Of a DNA stretch of 35,671 bases, positions 8,593 to 18,599 are shown in pieces. Source of the DNA: Chara braunii (taxonomy: Eukaryota > Streptophyta > Charophyceae > Charales > Characeae); contig BFEA01000159.1 in the NCBI GenBank assembly GCA_003427395.1, forward strand, positions 810,800-846,470. Direction: 5' to 3'. Positions within the stretch are counted from its first letter, which is position 1; each line of letters begins with the position of its first letter. The translations under genes were made by a program, and so were the position numbers. The notes under the pieces are model-generated. The model was not told where the DNA came from, ran no database searches, and saw only the letters and a list, made by a program, of their open reading frames with translations.

Positions 8593-11231
8593 ACCTCACG
8601 CTCTGTGCTGTCTTTCGTTCCGAGTGCTGGATGTGAGGAAAGAGGTCCAGAAAAACAACAAGATCGGGTGCGCCAAGGTTTTGTGGAAATTGAGTGTGGG
8701 GACACAGACGAAACTGAAATCCCCCGTGTTGGTCCGATGAAGTAAGCTAATCGTTTTTCGCGCGGCGCTGGTTGCGCGCGCAGAAGTTTAGCGCGAGAGG
8801 AGTGAAAAATACAAATTCAATCCAGAAAATATTGGCGGACTTCCCACCTGGCTACGGCCCGTCGTTTAGAACGGAAGGACTTCGGTACGCTTCGCGTGTC
8901 TCGCTTTCGTATCAAGTCCCGTCCTCGTTCACTGACCAGTTATGAATCCGACGTGGAGGGTCTTAATCGCGTGAATCTTTCTCTATGTTTGTCCTCACTC
9001 TGCACATGGTAGTGGAAATCCCTGGATTCGTAGCGCTCAAAGCGCTGACATTCGGTGCATAGGGTGCGTGGCCAATGGGGTTCTAGTGTTGTCCACGGGA
9101 TGACGATCACCTCGTTGAATGGCAAGGATATCGAGTAAGGTGGAAAATGCGTATCGATAATGACAAACCCAACCTCTATAAACCCTGAACAAGGGTTTGT
9201 CGGAGGGAAGTAATATCGCCCGCCGATCTGTGCGACAACTTCTCGTACGTCCCACTCGCATACACGTGTTCTTTCCTCGTTGTAGGGAAAAGGTCGTGTT
9301 GATACGGGTGACGCCCGATCGAAGGGGGCTTGTCAGTCCACATGTCAATCAATCAAAAGAAAAAAAATACTCGCGCAATCACCAATCAATCCTTTTCGAC
9401 ACGAGAGGGAGAGAACACTCATCAGCTCGATCATGCATTTAACCGAGGTACCGACCCGCGAATCAGGTTTCCATAAGCCACCGCGGTGTTGATCCCATGC
9501 GCCTTATTTCTCGAGGCTGCCTTGTAGATCGGCTGCAGATGTCGTTCAGCATAAGGTAGATGGCATGCACAATGCACTCAGAACTGCAGATCTAAACACT
9601 CTTGCATTCTCGAACAAAATCCCATTGAGTGCGGGGTCCAATAAAAAAAAGACAAGCATCCCCATACAATCATTCACTGTGGAAGATGCGAAAATGACCA
9701 AGGTACACAAATCGGAAATCAACCGAGGGAACGGTACACACGCATCCACCGTTCACAAGACAAGACGATCATTTCCTCAGCATCTGGGGATTACCTAGGA
9801 AACTAATGGAAGAGTTCCGGAAGAAGTTCTTTCACGCAGGAGAGCACACATAGTCATTTCCATCCAAGAGAGAGAGAGTCAAACATCAAGATACATCATC
9901 ATTTATTGACAAAGGGGAGAGAAGGAGATGAGGGAGAAGTGTCGAGATAGAGGACAACGAGATCCAAAAAGCGGAGGTTCGGTGTTGCTGCCGTGCACTC
10001 ACACCAGAGATAAAAATCCACAACATCATAGGCACATTTGCCGTTAATTCCAATATGGCCCCGAGCCAATCACTCACTCAACTGCAATCAATCGGTCCTC
10101 GTGCCCACACCGACGATCCCGGCCGTTTTGTGCTCATTCCCACCACTGCGATCGTCACCCCGCCGACGTAAACTCGACACGGTTCGCCTAGATCCCATAG
10201 TCCGTCGTGGCGATCAAGCACGCAACCGGCCAGCCTATCGTCAGCCGGACGGGACTTTCCGATTCGCACCAAACACTCTGCCTAGCCACTGCTTCCCGGA
10301 AGCTGGCTTGGGAGTCGAGAACGTAAGAGAGATTTGCGGGCGCGCTTGCGAAATTTATAGCAGCGAGAAGGGAGACAAGAGAGGGAGAATGTAGGGGGAA
10401 AGTCGAAGTGTAAGAGGAGAAGCAGGAGGAGAAAACTTTGAGACGAGCGATTCATGGAAGCCATGTTGATCCTTCGGAACTCGGCAACTGGGCAATCAGC
10501 CTCGTCGCGCAGTAGGCAGATCCTACCGTACCACGCGTCTGATTGGTGGGTGAGAGTAATCGAAGGATTGACCGGACTTCATAAGCTTTGCTCGAAGGGC
10601 GAGAAAGAAAAGGCGCGAGAAGTAGCGCAAGACGGGTCCAAGATTCAGGTGATCAAGAAAGGGAAATGGGCGTGCAAAGAGTAGAGCGGGAGAGAGAGCG
10701 AGAGGGAAAAAAACAGTTACGAGGAGGGAGAAGGAGGAGGGGAAAGAAAAAGGAGCGCGGGAGAGAGGGATGCGGGGGACAGAGAGGAGAAAGCTTGCAT
10801 GCGCGGCGCCGTCAACACAAACAAAGAAAAAGGCACCGAAACAGTTATTGAAATCACCATATCCTCGCGCGAAAGAGCGACGCGGGAAAAGAAAATCCTA
10901 CGCTTATTCGCATCCCCACAAAATTCCGAAAGTTTTTCCCACCGTGACCAAGAACATTCACACACAAAAAGGACACGTCGAAGTTCCGCTTATCCCATAA
11001 TTTCATCTGCCAGGCCGAAATCCCAGTGCACTCGCTTAGGCGCACGTAAGTTCCTATGTATTTCTTGAATTGCAAAAAGATTAGCAGAACCCGGGAATCG
11101 AAAAAGCTTCCGGAAGATGGTGGCCCAAAACGCGACACCCGAAATCAAGAAAACGAAACGGGGTTTTTACGGGGTTGGTATGTTCAAGAAAAAGGGGTAC
11201 GAAGGATAGCACAAGTTCGAGAGGTAGTTCA
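8593..11231 (-). repeat. 5' LTR of Gypsy-1 (about 2.6 kb)
   Basis: The inner edge is set by the PBS, within about 12 bases, since the first TG on the plus strand is at 8604. The outer edge is set by the end of the repeat shared with bases 1-133, ending in CA at 11230-11231, and by the break in the Gypsy-2 integrase frame. No coding sequence is recognisable inside. Purine-rich runs (10380-10450, 10690-10790) are present. A long LTR is unusual but known in plant gypsy elements. The full LTR pair cannot be compared because the other copy is outside the window. Confidence 0.6.
10351..10360 (-). promoter_or_regulatory. Possible TATA box in the Gypsy-1 LTR
   Basis: The minus strand reads CTATAAATTT. 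It is the clearest TATA-like sequence on the transcribed strand of this LTR. There is no supporting evidence for a transcription start. Confidence 0.2.
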
Positions 11232-11350
11232 GGCTGAGTGTAAACTGCCAGCTTTGACGTGTGAAAGATCGGGTGGACCGTCAAATGCGGGGGAATCTCA
11301 ACGATGAAAGATGGACCCGCGGGGTCGTCGCCAGCTGTTGAAGTGACCAT
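11232..11350 (-). pseudogene. Integrase C-terminus of Gypsy-2, cut by the Gypsy-1 insertion
   Basis: The frame contains PSFIVEIPPHLTVHPIFHTSKLAVYTQP. The HPxFHxSKL motif marks the end of the gypsy integrase C-terminal domain. After TQP the frame runs into sequence identical in kind to window bases 1-133, with no further integrase or chromodomain similarity. This is the observed junction with the Gypsy-1 LTR. Confidence 0.8.
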
Positions 11351-11365
11351 CCATGGTCCAAACCA

Positions 11366-12055
11366 CTAAGGGAGGAGCTTGCGTGAGACGTCTTGCTCGA
11401 GCTCGAATTCCTCGGAGTTGACCCAAACTAGGTTGCTAGCGCGAATTGGACATGGGATGCGACGCCCGTTCACTTGCTGCTGCATACGAACCTGAGCCTT
11501 TTGCATGTTTGTGCGGGCTTTGCCCAACAGTTCCCTGTACTTTCGTGTAGAAGTGGGGGAGCAAGTGGCATCTATATCGGCAGCCGGTGAAAGCAAAATG
11601 TCTGCGAAGATACGTCCTTTTCGTCCACCATGGTGCAACTTGAAAGGAGTCACGCCAATCGCCGGGTGCACCGAAGTGTTATAGGCGAACTCGATGTCGA
11701 GCAGGCGATCAACCCAGTCCTTCTGATCCGGGCGGATGAGTGTGCGGAGCATCATTTGCGCAGCTTGATGCGCACGTTCCATTTGCATATTCGTTTGAAG
11801 ATGCGGTGCGGAACTCAGTTCCACCATGACTGTCGTCCAAAAGGTCGACATGAAACGAGTATCACGGTCGGTGACGATGTCTTCCGGAACGTCGTGGCTG
11901 CAAAACCAGCCGGTATGCAAGAGTTGTGCGAGCTCGGGAGCCATCGCATGATACTTGCATGAAAGAAATCTAGCATACTTGCTCAAACAGTCAACGACCG
12001 TGAGAATACCATCATGACCAAGGCGATCGGGAGGGAAAGGACCGGTCACATCCAT
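11366..12055 (-). pseudogene. Integrase catalytic core of Gypsy-2
   Basis: MDVTGPFP holds the first catalytic Asp, VTDRDTRFMSTFW the second, and MQMERAHQAAQMM the Glu, so the DDE triad is present. The stretch before the Glu (HLQTNMQ in place of HPQTDGQ) is degraded. LDIEFAYNTSVHPAIGVTPFKLHHG and the helical YRELLGKARTNMQKAQVRMQQQ follow, then SNLVWVNSEEF, the start of the C-terminal domain. The frame ends with a stop at 11366 after VSRKLLP. It continues, after that stop and in the same phase, into the C-terminal piece at 11232-11350. Confidence 0.9.
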
Positions 12056-12094
12056 AGCAATGGAGACCTGGTGCCCGAGGAATCGACAATGGTT

Positions 12095-12478
12095 TCAGTT
12101 CGTCGTAAGGGAGCTGATGACGCCCTTTTTCCAGTGGTAAACGACACATGAGTGAATATACCGGTTGACGTCGCTGATGATGTCCGACCAGTGAAATCGC
12201 TGGCGGAGTCGTGCTAGTGTGCGTGCGACGCTGAGGTGTCCCGTCAACCGCGAATCATGGTATTCGCCAAGGAAACAAGATGCGGTCTTGGGGAACACAC
12301 AACAAGTCCTTGCCTCATGCATGAAGAAGCAAGTACCGTCGACAATGCGATAGTTGCTTGCCAGCGGTTGGTCCGATGATAAGTCCGCATAGAGTGTGGA
12401 GAATCCCGGATCCGACTTGTAGCCATCTACGAAATGCTGTTGCAGGTTCTCGTCGAGGTCGAATGTGGAGTGCACCAA
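12095..12478 (-). pseudogene. Integrase N-terminal zinc-binding region of Gypsy-2
   Basis: LGEYHDSRLTGHLSVARTLARLRQRFHW is the H-x-H part of the HHCC integrase zinc finger (H2C2 type). The second half reads SCVVYHWKKG where CxxC is expected, so one zinc ligand is Tyr. Upstream is the RNase H/integrase linker, with STFDLDENLQQHFVDGYKSDPGFS. It is in phase with the core at 11366-12055 but separated by a stop. Confidence 0.8.
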
Positions 12479-12496
12479 GGCGCAAAGATCAACTCT

Positions 12497-12829
12497 TCAC
12501 GAGAGAGCATCCGCTGCCTTGTTCGAGGAACCCGAAATGTGCTTGGAGGTGAAGTCGAACTGGTCAATGAAGTACATCCATTGACCGACCGTGCTGCTCA
12601 CTGTGTCTTGCGTCTCGTAGTACGTCAACGGATTGTTGTTCATTGCCCACGTGAATTGCCGAAGCCCGAGGAGAAAGTGACCCCAACGCTTAAGTACAGT
12701 GACAAAAGCTAGGAGTTCCTTCTTCCTCGCATCATCAAGAGTGTTGATGGGCGACACCTTTTGGCTGAAGTACTCAACCGGATTGCCAGTTTGTGCCGTC
12801 ATGCTGTTCCAAAACCGCGCCAATGCCAT
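12497..12829 (-). pseudogene. RNase H domain of Gypsy-2 (C-terminal part)
   Basis: PVEYFSQKVSPINTLDDARKKELLAFVTVLKRW contains the catalytic Glu, and FTWAMNNNPLTYY is the position of TDxxPL. The third catalytic Asp is replaced by Asn, so the domain is probably inactive. The first Asp, TDASDYGIGAVLEQ, sits at the end of the RT segment in another frame. The frame ends at STSKHI...NKAADALS, the usual end of gypsy RNase H. Confidence 0.88.
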
Positions 12830-13553
12830 AATCGGAAGCGTCCGTAGTCACTTTGGTGGGCAAAGTCAGGTTGTACATGCTTAAGACGGGAGCTTGAAGC
12901 AAAGCCGTCTTCAGCGTGTGAAACGCATGCCGGGCTTCGTTGTTGAACTCGAAAGGCACCAAGGGGGACTGCAGTCGCGACAATGGTGCACCGATACATT
13001 GAAATCCTTTGACGAAGCGCATGTAGTAGGATGCCAAGCCGAGAAAGGAGCGGACGTCGGTCGTACACTTGAGGTCCGACCAATCTTGAATGACTTGTAT
13101 CTTGTCCGCGAACGGACGAATGCCGTGTGGCATGACGTAATGGCCCAAGTACTCCAGCTCTTGCAGGGCAAACTCGCACATGTCGCGGTTCGCCTTGTAG
13201 TGTGCCATACGAAGCCGCTCCAAAACGGCGCGAAGGTGCTCGAGATGCTCGTTTAGCGTCCGACTATAAACCAAGATGTCATTGAGGTAAATGAGCACGG
13301 TGTGGTCGAGTAAGTTGCAAAATTTCGTCGTCATAGCCGCTTGGAAAGTAGCCGGGGCATTGGTGAGACCGAAAGGCATGACGATCCACTCAAAATATCC
13401 ATACCGCGTCTTGAAAGCGGTTTTGTACCGATCTCTTGCCCGGATCTCGATCTGGTGATATCCGGACTTGAGGTCAAGCTTTGAGAAGTACTTGGCGCCG
13501 CCGAGTCGCTCGAGAAGATCATCGATCCCAGGGAGAGGGCCGAGTCGATGCAC
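12774..13553 (-). pseudogene. Reverse transcriptase core of Gypsy-2, active site YLND
   Basis: The order is LPGIDDLLERLGGAKYFSKLDLKSGYHQIEI, YGYFEWIVMPFGLTNAPATFQ, LIYLNDILVYS, ELEYLGHYV, VRSFLGLASYYMRFVKGF and TDASDYGIGAVLEQ. This covers RT motifs from the palm through the connection to the first RNase H Asp. The catalytic motif, normally Y-x-D-D, is YLND (codons 13278-13289). Loss of the first of the paired Asp residues should kill polymerase activity. The frame joins the N-terminal RT piece through a frameshift near 13555. Confidence 0.93.
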
Positions 13554-13951
13554 AAATGAAGGTCCGTGTTCTTCTTTCGGACGAAGAGAACGAGAGCATT
13601 GTATGGCGAACAGCTAGGGCGAATCCAGCCCTTGGCCAAGAGGTCGTCTAGTTGTGCCTGAAGCACTTGAAGCTCCTCTTCGCTCGTGCGGTAGATACAT
13701 CCGCTCGGAGGTACGGCGCCGTCCTCGAGAGTGATTCCGTGGCGTATGGGCCGATCCGGTATGACTCCGGCCGGAGCTTGAAAGACATCCTCATAGCTGT
13801 CCAACAGCTCAATGATGCTTGGGGTCCGACGTATCCGTCTTGGGCTGATCACCGGGTGGGAGGGCGTGGAGAAAACATACGCCCATCTCCTCGATGTCGT
13901 TCCGCCGGATGGATTGGCGAATGCTCGCCGTGGATACCATGTGACAACCAA
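13554..13951 (-). pseudogene. RT N-terminus of Gypsy-2
   Basis: SIIELLDSYEDVFQAPAGVIPDRPIRHGITLEDGAVPP is followed by EEELQVLQAQLDDLLAKGWIRPSCSPYNALVLFVRKKN and DLHLCIDS. These are the linker from protease to RT and the fingers of the polymerase. CIDS replaces the CIDYRxLN motif where the frame is lost. The piece stands in a different frame from the RT core. Confidence 0.88.
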
Positions 13952-14487
13952 TCGAAGGATGAGGAAGCGGCACTGTCCACGGGACTAGTTCGTCACACCA
14001 ATTATGAACGTGAACGGTGCGTCGATGGAAGTTCACCGAATGGTCTTCGCTTTGCAGCCACGACATGCCTAGGATATATCGAATTGGGTGTCCAATATGT
14101 CGAATGACACGGCCTCACATGCTAGTGGGGCAAAGTACACGGGCACCGAGTCAACGCATCGGTCGATAGACTTTTGCTTGTGACCATCGGCCAACGTGAT
14201 GTGCGTAGGTTGACTTTCCTTCGAACGCGTGGGCCAAGCCCGACGTGTGCTATGAAGTCTTGGCTGGTGTAGTTGCGAGGCGCTCCACAATCGATCAAGG
14301 CACTGCAGGTCGTCTTTCCGATCTGAATGCGGATGTAGAGGAGCGGCGCGTTGTTGTCGACGTACCGTTGCGTTGCGTACTCGCGGTCGATCTTTGGAAG
14401 ATAGTTACGAAGATCAACAACCGCTACTCCGCCCTCCGTCGACGGATGTGGTACTGCAGCGTGCAAGCATTCGAGTAGATGTGCCAT
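13809..14487 (-). pseudogene. Aspartic protease of Gypsy-2, split over three frames
   Basis: The first piece (14487 to about 14225) has the active-site sequence SALIDCGAPRNYTSQDF, a DCG variant of DTG/DSG. The second piece (14290-14069) gives TLADGHKQKSIDRCVDSVPVYFAP and FDILDTQFDI. The third (14066-13809) begins MSWLQSEDHSVNFHRRTVHV, the end of the ILGMxWL motif. The three pieces are consecutive parts of one protease plus linker, with frameshifts near 14225 and 14070. DCG may be a real variant of the family, since Cys next to the catalytic Asp does not remove it. This copy is broken in any case. Confidence 0.85.
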
Positions 14488-14821
14488 TAAGGCATTTCAA
14501 TGCGGAGTTGGCAAAGAACTGGTGGAGGAAAAAGGCAACCATTGGAAGTCCTCAACGGTGAACGGGTCGAGATCCTTAAGTCTCGTCCAAGTTGACGGGT
14601 CCTCCGATTGAAGGGCTGGCGAAGCAACCGGTTCGTTGTCCGACGGCGGAACTGCCGCTCATACGCTTGAATCTTGCACATGGAGAGGTTGGTTCAACGA
14701 TGGGATTAACTCATAGTTCTCAAACTCAACGCGAGAACTTGCGACCACCGTGTCATCCCCGGATGTGAGAGAGACTGCTAGCAAGGCAGTTGACTCCGGC
14801 GGATTGGGAAGTGATGCCGCT
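14488..14821 (-). other. Gag-protease linker of Gypsy-2, no readable domain
   Basis: Sequence between the zinc knuckle and the protease. Short frames only, with no motif. It is presumed to be decayed linker coding sequence because both neighbours belong to one polyprotein. Confidence 0.5.
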
Positions 14822-15308
14822 TTACTTCCCGCGGCGCTCAGTTTCCCGAGCTTGAACGTTTGACATTCTCCTTGTCTTTGTCGAGGCAGGCACTGGTGAT
14901 GTGTTTAATGTTGTTGCACCACAAACAACATAACCATTCCTGTCGCAACTTAAACATTTCTTCGGTGATGCCGAACTTCGTCCATGGTGCTTATCGTGCT
15001 CCATCCGCTGACGCTTCTTTTGCCTTCTGTCCCCCTCGGGGTTTCGTGCGTGGTAGTGGTATCGCTGCCGCCACATCTCCATCACTTGATGTTGAAGTCG
15101 ATGCATGGTCCTCACTTGGTCCTTGTTGGACGACGGCTACATGCGGTGTTCGTTGACCTTTTCCTTTCTCCACGTAACCGGGCTGCGGACGAGCCTTGTT
15201 AGCCGCACGCCGGTTACCTTGTATAATTTCTTTAGCTTTGCCGATCATGTTGTCAAAGTTGTTATACTCGAATTCGCTGCCGAGAGCGGTTGTCAACGCG
15301 TCGCAAGA
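14822..15308 (-). pseudogene. Gag C-terminus of Gypsy-2 with a CCHC zinc knuckle
   Basis: In one minus frame the codons at 14927-14886 give CLWCNNIKHITSAC, a perfect CX2CX4HX4C knuckle, preceded by KFGITEEMFKLRQEWLC. A second frame (15296-14991) carries the low-complexity linker with NFDNMIGKAKEIIQGNRRAANKARPQPGYV. They are two parts of the same gag C-terminus separated by a frameshift near 14990. The knuckle would bind the element RNA. Confidence 0.8.
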
Positions 15309-16685
15309 TCAGGCGAAGAACTCGCCTCGGATTGCGTCGAACGGTAGGTTCAACTCCGGGGTGGCGACGAGTCTTTGCCACTCCGTCAGCCATTCCCGCG
15401 AAGGTTGCTGGCCTTGGAAGATGCGGAAGATCTTGTTCAAGGCGTGACGCTTGTCGTTGTTCACCATGAACCGGGTCTTCCACTTGTTTTCAAACTCCTC
15501 CCACGTGATCTTCATGTGGAGGGTGGCGATGGTACATTCGAGCGTGACAACCATGTGCATCATGAATGCTTGTGCCCCGCCTATAAGTTGGAGGTATAAT
15601 GCGTCCATCCACCGTAGGGGCGGAGTGTGGTGTACGTCGGCCTCTGCGTTGAACGCCATCCACCATTGCAACGGATCGGTCTTGTGATAGTCGTCGAACT
15701 TTTCGATCTTGAAGTTCGGCATCTTCCATTCCTTGGCGGCAGCGGCCGGTCGCTGGTCGACGTGGTCGCTGAGCATGTGCAGCTGATTCAATTTGCTGAC
15801 TCTCGACGCTCCAGCAAACTTGTTGATGTCGCCGAGGGATGCGACTAAATGATTGATCCGCTCCTCGAGTTGCTTGGCCTGTGCGGCCAAAGCTGGGCTG
15901 CAGTCTACTGCTGCACTGCCTGTTGACGCAACTGAGGACAGTAATGCCAACCTCATGCTGACGTCGGTCCGCAAATGGGTGTTGAGTATCTGTTGTTGGT
16001 TGTTGGCGGCATGTATGGTGTTGTTCTCGGCCTGCAGGGACGCGATTCTCTTGTCCGTTGCCTTGAGTGTTGTTTCATGGCGGATAAGGACCTGCCGTGT
16101 GGCGAGCAGCTCATGTTGCTGCCAATTGCACATGTACAACAAATTCTCCATCAGAACTGTTGTCCCTTCCTTGTCTCTTTCTTCCTTGGTTGGCGGTTCT
16201 TGTTCTTCGGTCTCTTGTAAATGTTGTCGTCGAAGTAGCCTTGCATACATGGCTTCGTCGCAAGCACGGTCCATCGTGGCTTGGTAACGAGCCTGGTTCT
16301 GATCTGCCTCGACCTGCTGCTGTTGCAACCTTGCGGCTGTTGCAGCTTCTGTTGCGGCCCGCTGACGTGTTGCTGCTGCCTGTGCCTGTTGGCGTTGTAT
16401 TTCCTGCTGGCGGGCGGCTTCCTCTTTTTCCCACTTGCGTAGTTCACTTGTCGTCGTCTCCGAATACTGCTGGATTTGGTCGAGGAACGCTAGGAGTGGT
16501 TCATCGGCCTGTTGAACTGGAAGAGGAGGGGTAACCAACCTCTTGGGGCTGGCTGGTGCACCGTTGTGAGAGGTCGCAGCCATGGTCGTGAGTGGCCTGC
16601 ACGGAATCCGAGGGGCCCTAAGTCCCTGTTGAGGCTTGGCTCCTGCGGATCTGTGTTCGGCCAGTCGTTGGCTGTGGCGCATCAA
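15309..16685 (-). pseudogene. Gag of Gypsy-2, capsid part (458 codons open)
   Basis: This is the longest open frame in the window. The N-terminus is basic. Residues of about 75-180 form a Gln/Ala/Glu-rich predicted coiled coil (many QQQ and AATRQRAATEAATAARLQ-type repeats). A second coiled coil covers about 190-265. The capsid-like retrotransposon gag domain is at the C-terminus: MPNFKIEKFDDYHKTDPLQWWMAF, ITWEEFENKWKTRF and QQPSREWLTEWQRL. The long coiled coil before the capsid domain is typical of some plant gypsy families. It ends with RGEFFA just before the linker frame. The start at 16685 directly follows a minisatellite, so it may be slightly off. Confidence 0.85.
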
Positions 16686-16688
16686 GAT

Positions 16689-16800
16689 GTGTCACTGTTG
16701 AGGTGGCGCTTGCTGAGGTGGCACTCCGCTAACGTGTCACTGCTGAGGTGGCACTTCTGCTGACGTGTCCCTGTTGTGGTGGCACTCTGCTTAAGTGTCC
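16689..16800. repeat. Short minisatellite, unit about 30 bp, upstream of the Gypsy-2 gag
   Basis: The block GTGTCACTGCTGAGGTGGCA recurs with small changes at 16689, 16734 and 16765. The first unit carries an internal duplication of GCTGAGGTGGCAC. It lies in the element's leader, just before the gag frame. Confidence 0.8.
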
Positions 16801-17493
16801 AGATGCTGGCAACCATATACCGAGAGGAGAAAAAAAGGTTGGGTGGGGAGGAGGAACAGAGAGGCAAGCAATGCACAGACAGTCCCGTTCTCCCCTAACC
16901 TCGAAGTCAAACACTAATCAAAGAAAAAACTTCCCCCCCCCCGACGAATTTTTGAATTTTGGGAAACGAAATAAAATTTTAATCGAAAAATAGGAATTAA
17001 TAAAATTTTAATTTCGGCCAAAGATTAAATACTTGATTAACGAATAATTACATTCGTAATAATGAATTTCACAAACGTTAAATATTTAATCAAGAATATT
17101 TAAATTTGCACCAATAAAAGAAATGAATAAGTTTAAGCAAGTTTAAACATTTAGACATAACTTTCAAAAATTTTCATGAAATTTCGTCGGAAGCATTTAG
17201 CATCATCACGAGGTCACTCATTTAGAAGATGAATGGTATCAGGAAGATACACAATTTGCTGGAAAGATTTAACCTTTCAAACGCAAAAAAGATGATAGGT
17301 CGTTTAGATTAGGTTAGGACTAACCCTAATTAGCGCTAATTAGGTTACTCGTAATTAGTGATTCCCTAATTGCGCAATATTGAGAAAAATCGCAAAACCT
17401 AAAATTGAACAACTGAATGCTATGAAAGTACGAAAGAAAAGAAAAAAAAAATTGCAACTTGTGATTTAATGATAACAGAGTGCAGGTATAGAT

Positions 17494-17524
<31 letters not shown>

Positions 17525-17551
17525 TAATAGTGAGTCATCCAATGCTGGTCT
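16801..17551. other. AT-rich leader of Gypsy-2 between PBS and gag; no gene
   Basis: Mostly AT-rich sequence without a coding frame. It is the 5' untranslated region of Gypsy-2. A poly-C run is at 16931-16941 and a (CAAT)n microsatellite at about 17494-17526. Confidence 0.7.
17494..17526. repeat. (CAAT)n microsatellite
   Basis: About eight tandem copies of the tetranucleotide AATC/CAAT next to the Gypsy-2 PBS. Confidence 0.9.
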
Positions 17552-17563
17552 GCTCCGATACCA
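17552..17563 (-). promoter_or_regulatory. Primer binding site of Gypsy-2
   Basis: The minus strand reads TGGTATCGGAGC, the same initiator-Met-type sequence as in Gypsy-1, three bases away from an LTR edge ending CAACA on the minus strand (TGTTG on the plus strand at 17567). Confidence 0.85.
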
Positions 17564-17566
17564 AAC

Positions 17567-18599
17567 TGTTGCATACTCGTGAAACACAGTCAGAAGTATG
17601 ACGCAGTTTTCCAGAACCGACCAGATAATACAGATTTGATACAAATGCAAGTGGAAGACTTGAGATACCTTGGACTGACTCAGATCTGACTCGGATTGCA
17701 ATCGAACACTCTCGAACATTCATCAGGGGTGCGAATGCCCTGGCCTCATATATAGACGAAGGGCCAAGGACGGAGATCATCCACGGACGAAGGGGGGAGA
17801 GGAGAGAGGCCACGAAGAGGAGAGGGAAGATGACGTCAACTCAATGTTCCCAAATATAGTATCTTGAATTGCGAGAAGTGACGAACATCCGAAATGTCGC
17901 GAATGCAAGGTCTCACAATATCCCAGATATCGATCTCACAATGTCAAGTACATCTCCGGAAGGAAGATAGCCCTCAACTCGTAGTCCCAATATCGTTGTC
18001 TCAAATGTCATCAGAATTCGTAACCATCTCCCATACTATTATAGTCCTATAGGGGAAGTTGAAGTAGACTTAGAAGGTAGGGAGAGAGAGGGAGAGAGAA
18101 GCGGTAGAGGAGAGGAGGGAGAGAAGGCGAAGCCTTCCTCCCAGGTACCTCGCTATGGCGCCAGAAGGGGTTGGGCCAGTAATTGGCGCTGCGCTAATCT
18201 CCTCGCTGATGAACTCTTGCTCGCTCGCTGCTCCTCACTGTGCTGCAGCGCTGCGCTAATCGAGCTAACGCTGGGCGGCTGCGCTTATCCTAAAGACACT
18301 TCGTCCATACTAACCTACCTCACTGAGGCTGGTACCCAGCCTTTGTAGTGCTGGGCCGACCTCTTGCCTACTGGTACCTACGGGCCTGGACCGTTGATCG
18401 GATCAACGGACCAGATTCAAACTGGACTTTGGCGCCTAAACAGTGGGCAGCCTTTGAAACGCCGCCGGTAGGTTCTAATCTGAACCGGTACCGGCCTCTG
18501 GCCGTTTGGGCCTAAATGTGCCCTATCTCTGGCATATCTGGGCCTGGTCTGAACCGTCGTCCCTTAGGCTTACCCTGCCTATCCGGAACCGGGCCCTAA
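17567..18599 (-). repeat. 5' LTR of Gypsy-2 (inner edge clear, outer edge undetermined)
   Basis: The inner edge is TG at 17567, beside the PBS. The 3' LTR is outside the window, so the outer edge cannot be found by comparison. It could end before or after the MITE at 18600. No coding sequence is seen. The part at 18120-18600 is more GC-rich, with repeated GGTACC and GGGCCT words. Confidence 0.5.
17747..17755 (-). promoter_or_regulatory. Possible TATA box in the Gypsy-2 LTR
   Basis: The minus strand reads CTATATATG about 180 bp before the LTR inner edge. A start roughly 30 bp downstream would leave an R-U5 region of about 150 bp, a normal size. This is a position-based guess. Confidence 0.35.

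Larger units (their letters stand above)
1..11231 (-). mobile_element. Gypsy-1: degenerate Ty3/gypsy-type LTR retrotransposon, nested in Gypsy-2
   Basis: Reading right to left, the order is LTR, PBS, gag (zinc knuckle), protease (DTG), RT (YMDD), RNase H, integrase and an additional ORF3. The order RT, RNase H, integrase is that of Ty3/gypsy and not Ty1/copia. The coding part is split by frameshifts and in-frame stops, so this copy cannot make a full polyprotein. The window holds about 11.2 kb. If the 3' LTR matches the 2.6-kb 5' LTR, the complete element would be near 13.7 kb. It interrupts the integrase C-terminus of Gypsy-2 at 11231/11232, so Gypsy-2 was there first. Confidence 0.85.
11232..18599 (-). 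mobile_element. Gypsy-2: second, older degenerate Ty3/gypsy element, 3' end outside the window
   Basis: The order on the minus strand is LTR (from 17567 upward), PBS, AT-rich leader, gag, protease, RT, RNase H, integrase. Its proteins are clearly of a different family from Gypsy-1: a large gag, a protease with DCG, and RT of the LDLKSGYHQIEI type. Coding frames shift at least eight times, and key residues of RT, RNase H and the integrase zinc finger are changed, so it is dead. The 3' part was displaced by the Gypsy-1 insertion at 11231/11232. The outer LTR edge is not determined. 18599 is only the point where a MITE starts. Confidence 0.85.

Noticed and set aside
9394-9425. CTGATGAG followed by CGAAAA on the minus strand, a second possible hammerhead, in the Gypsy-1 LTR
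   Set aside because: The sequence between the two core blocks (GTGTT against GTGTC) cannot form stem II, so it is a chance match.
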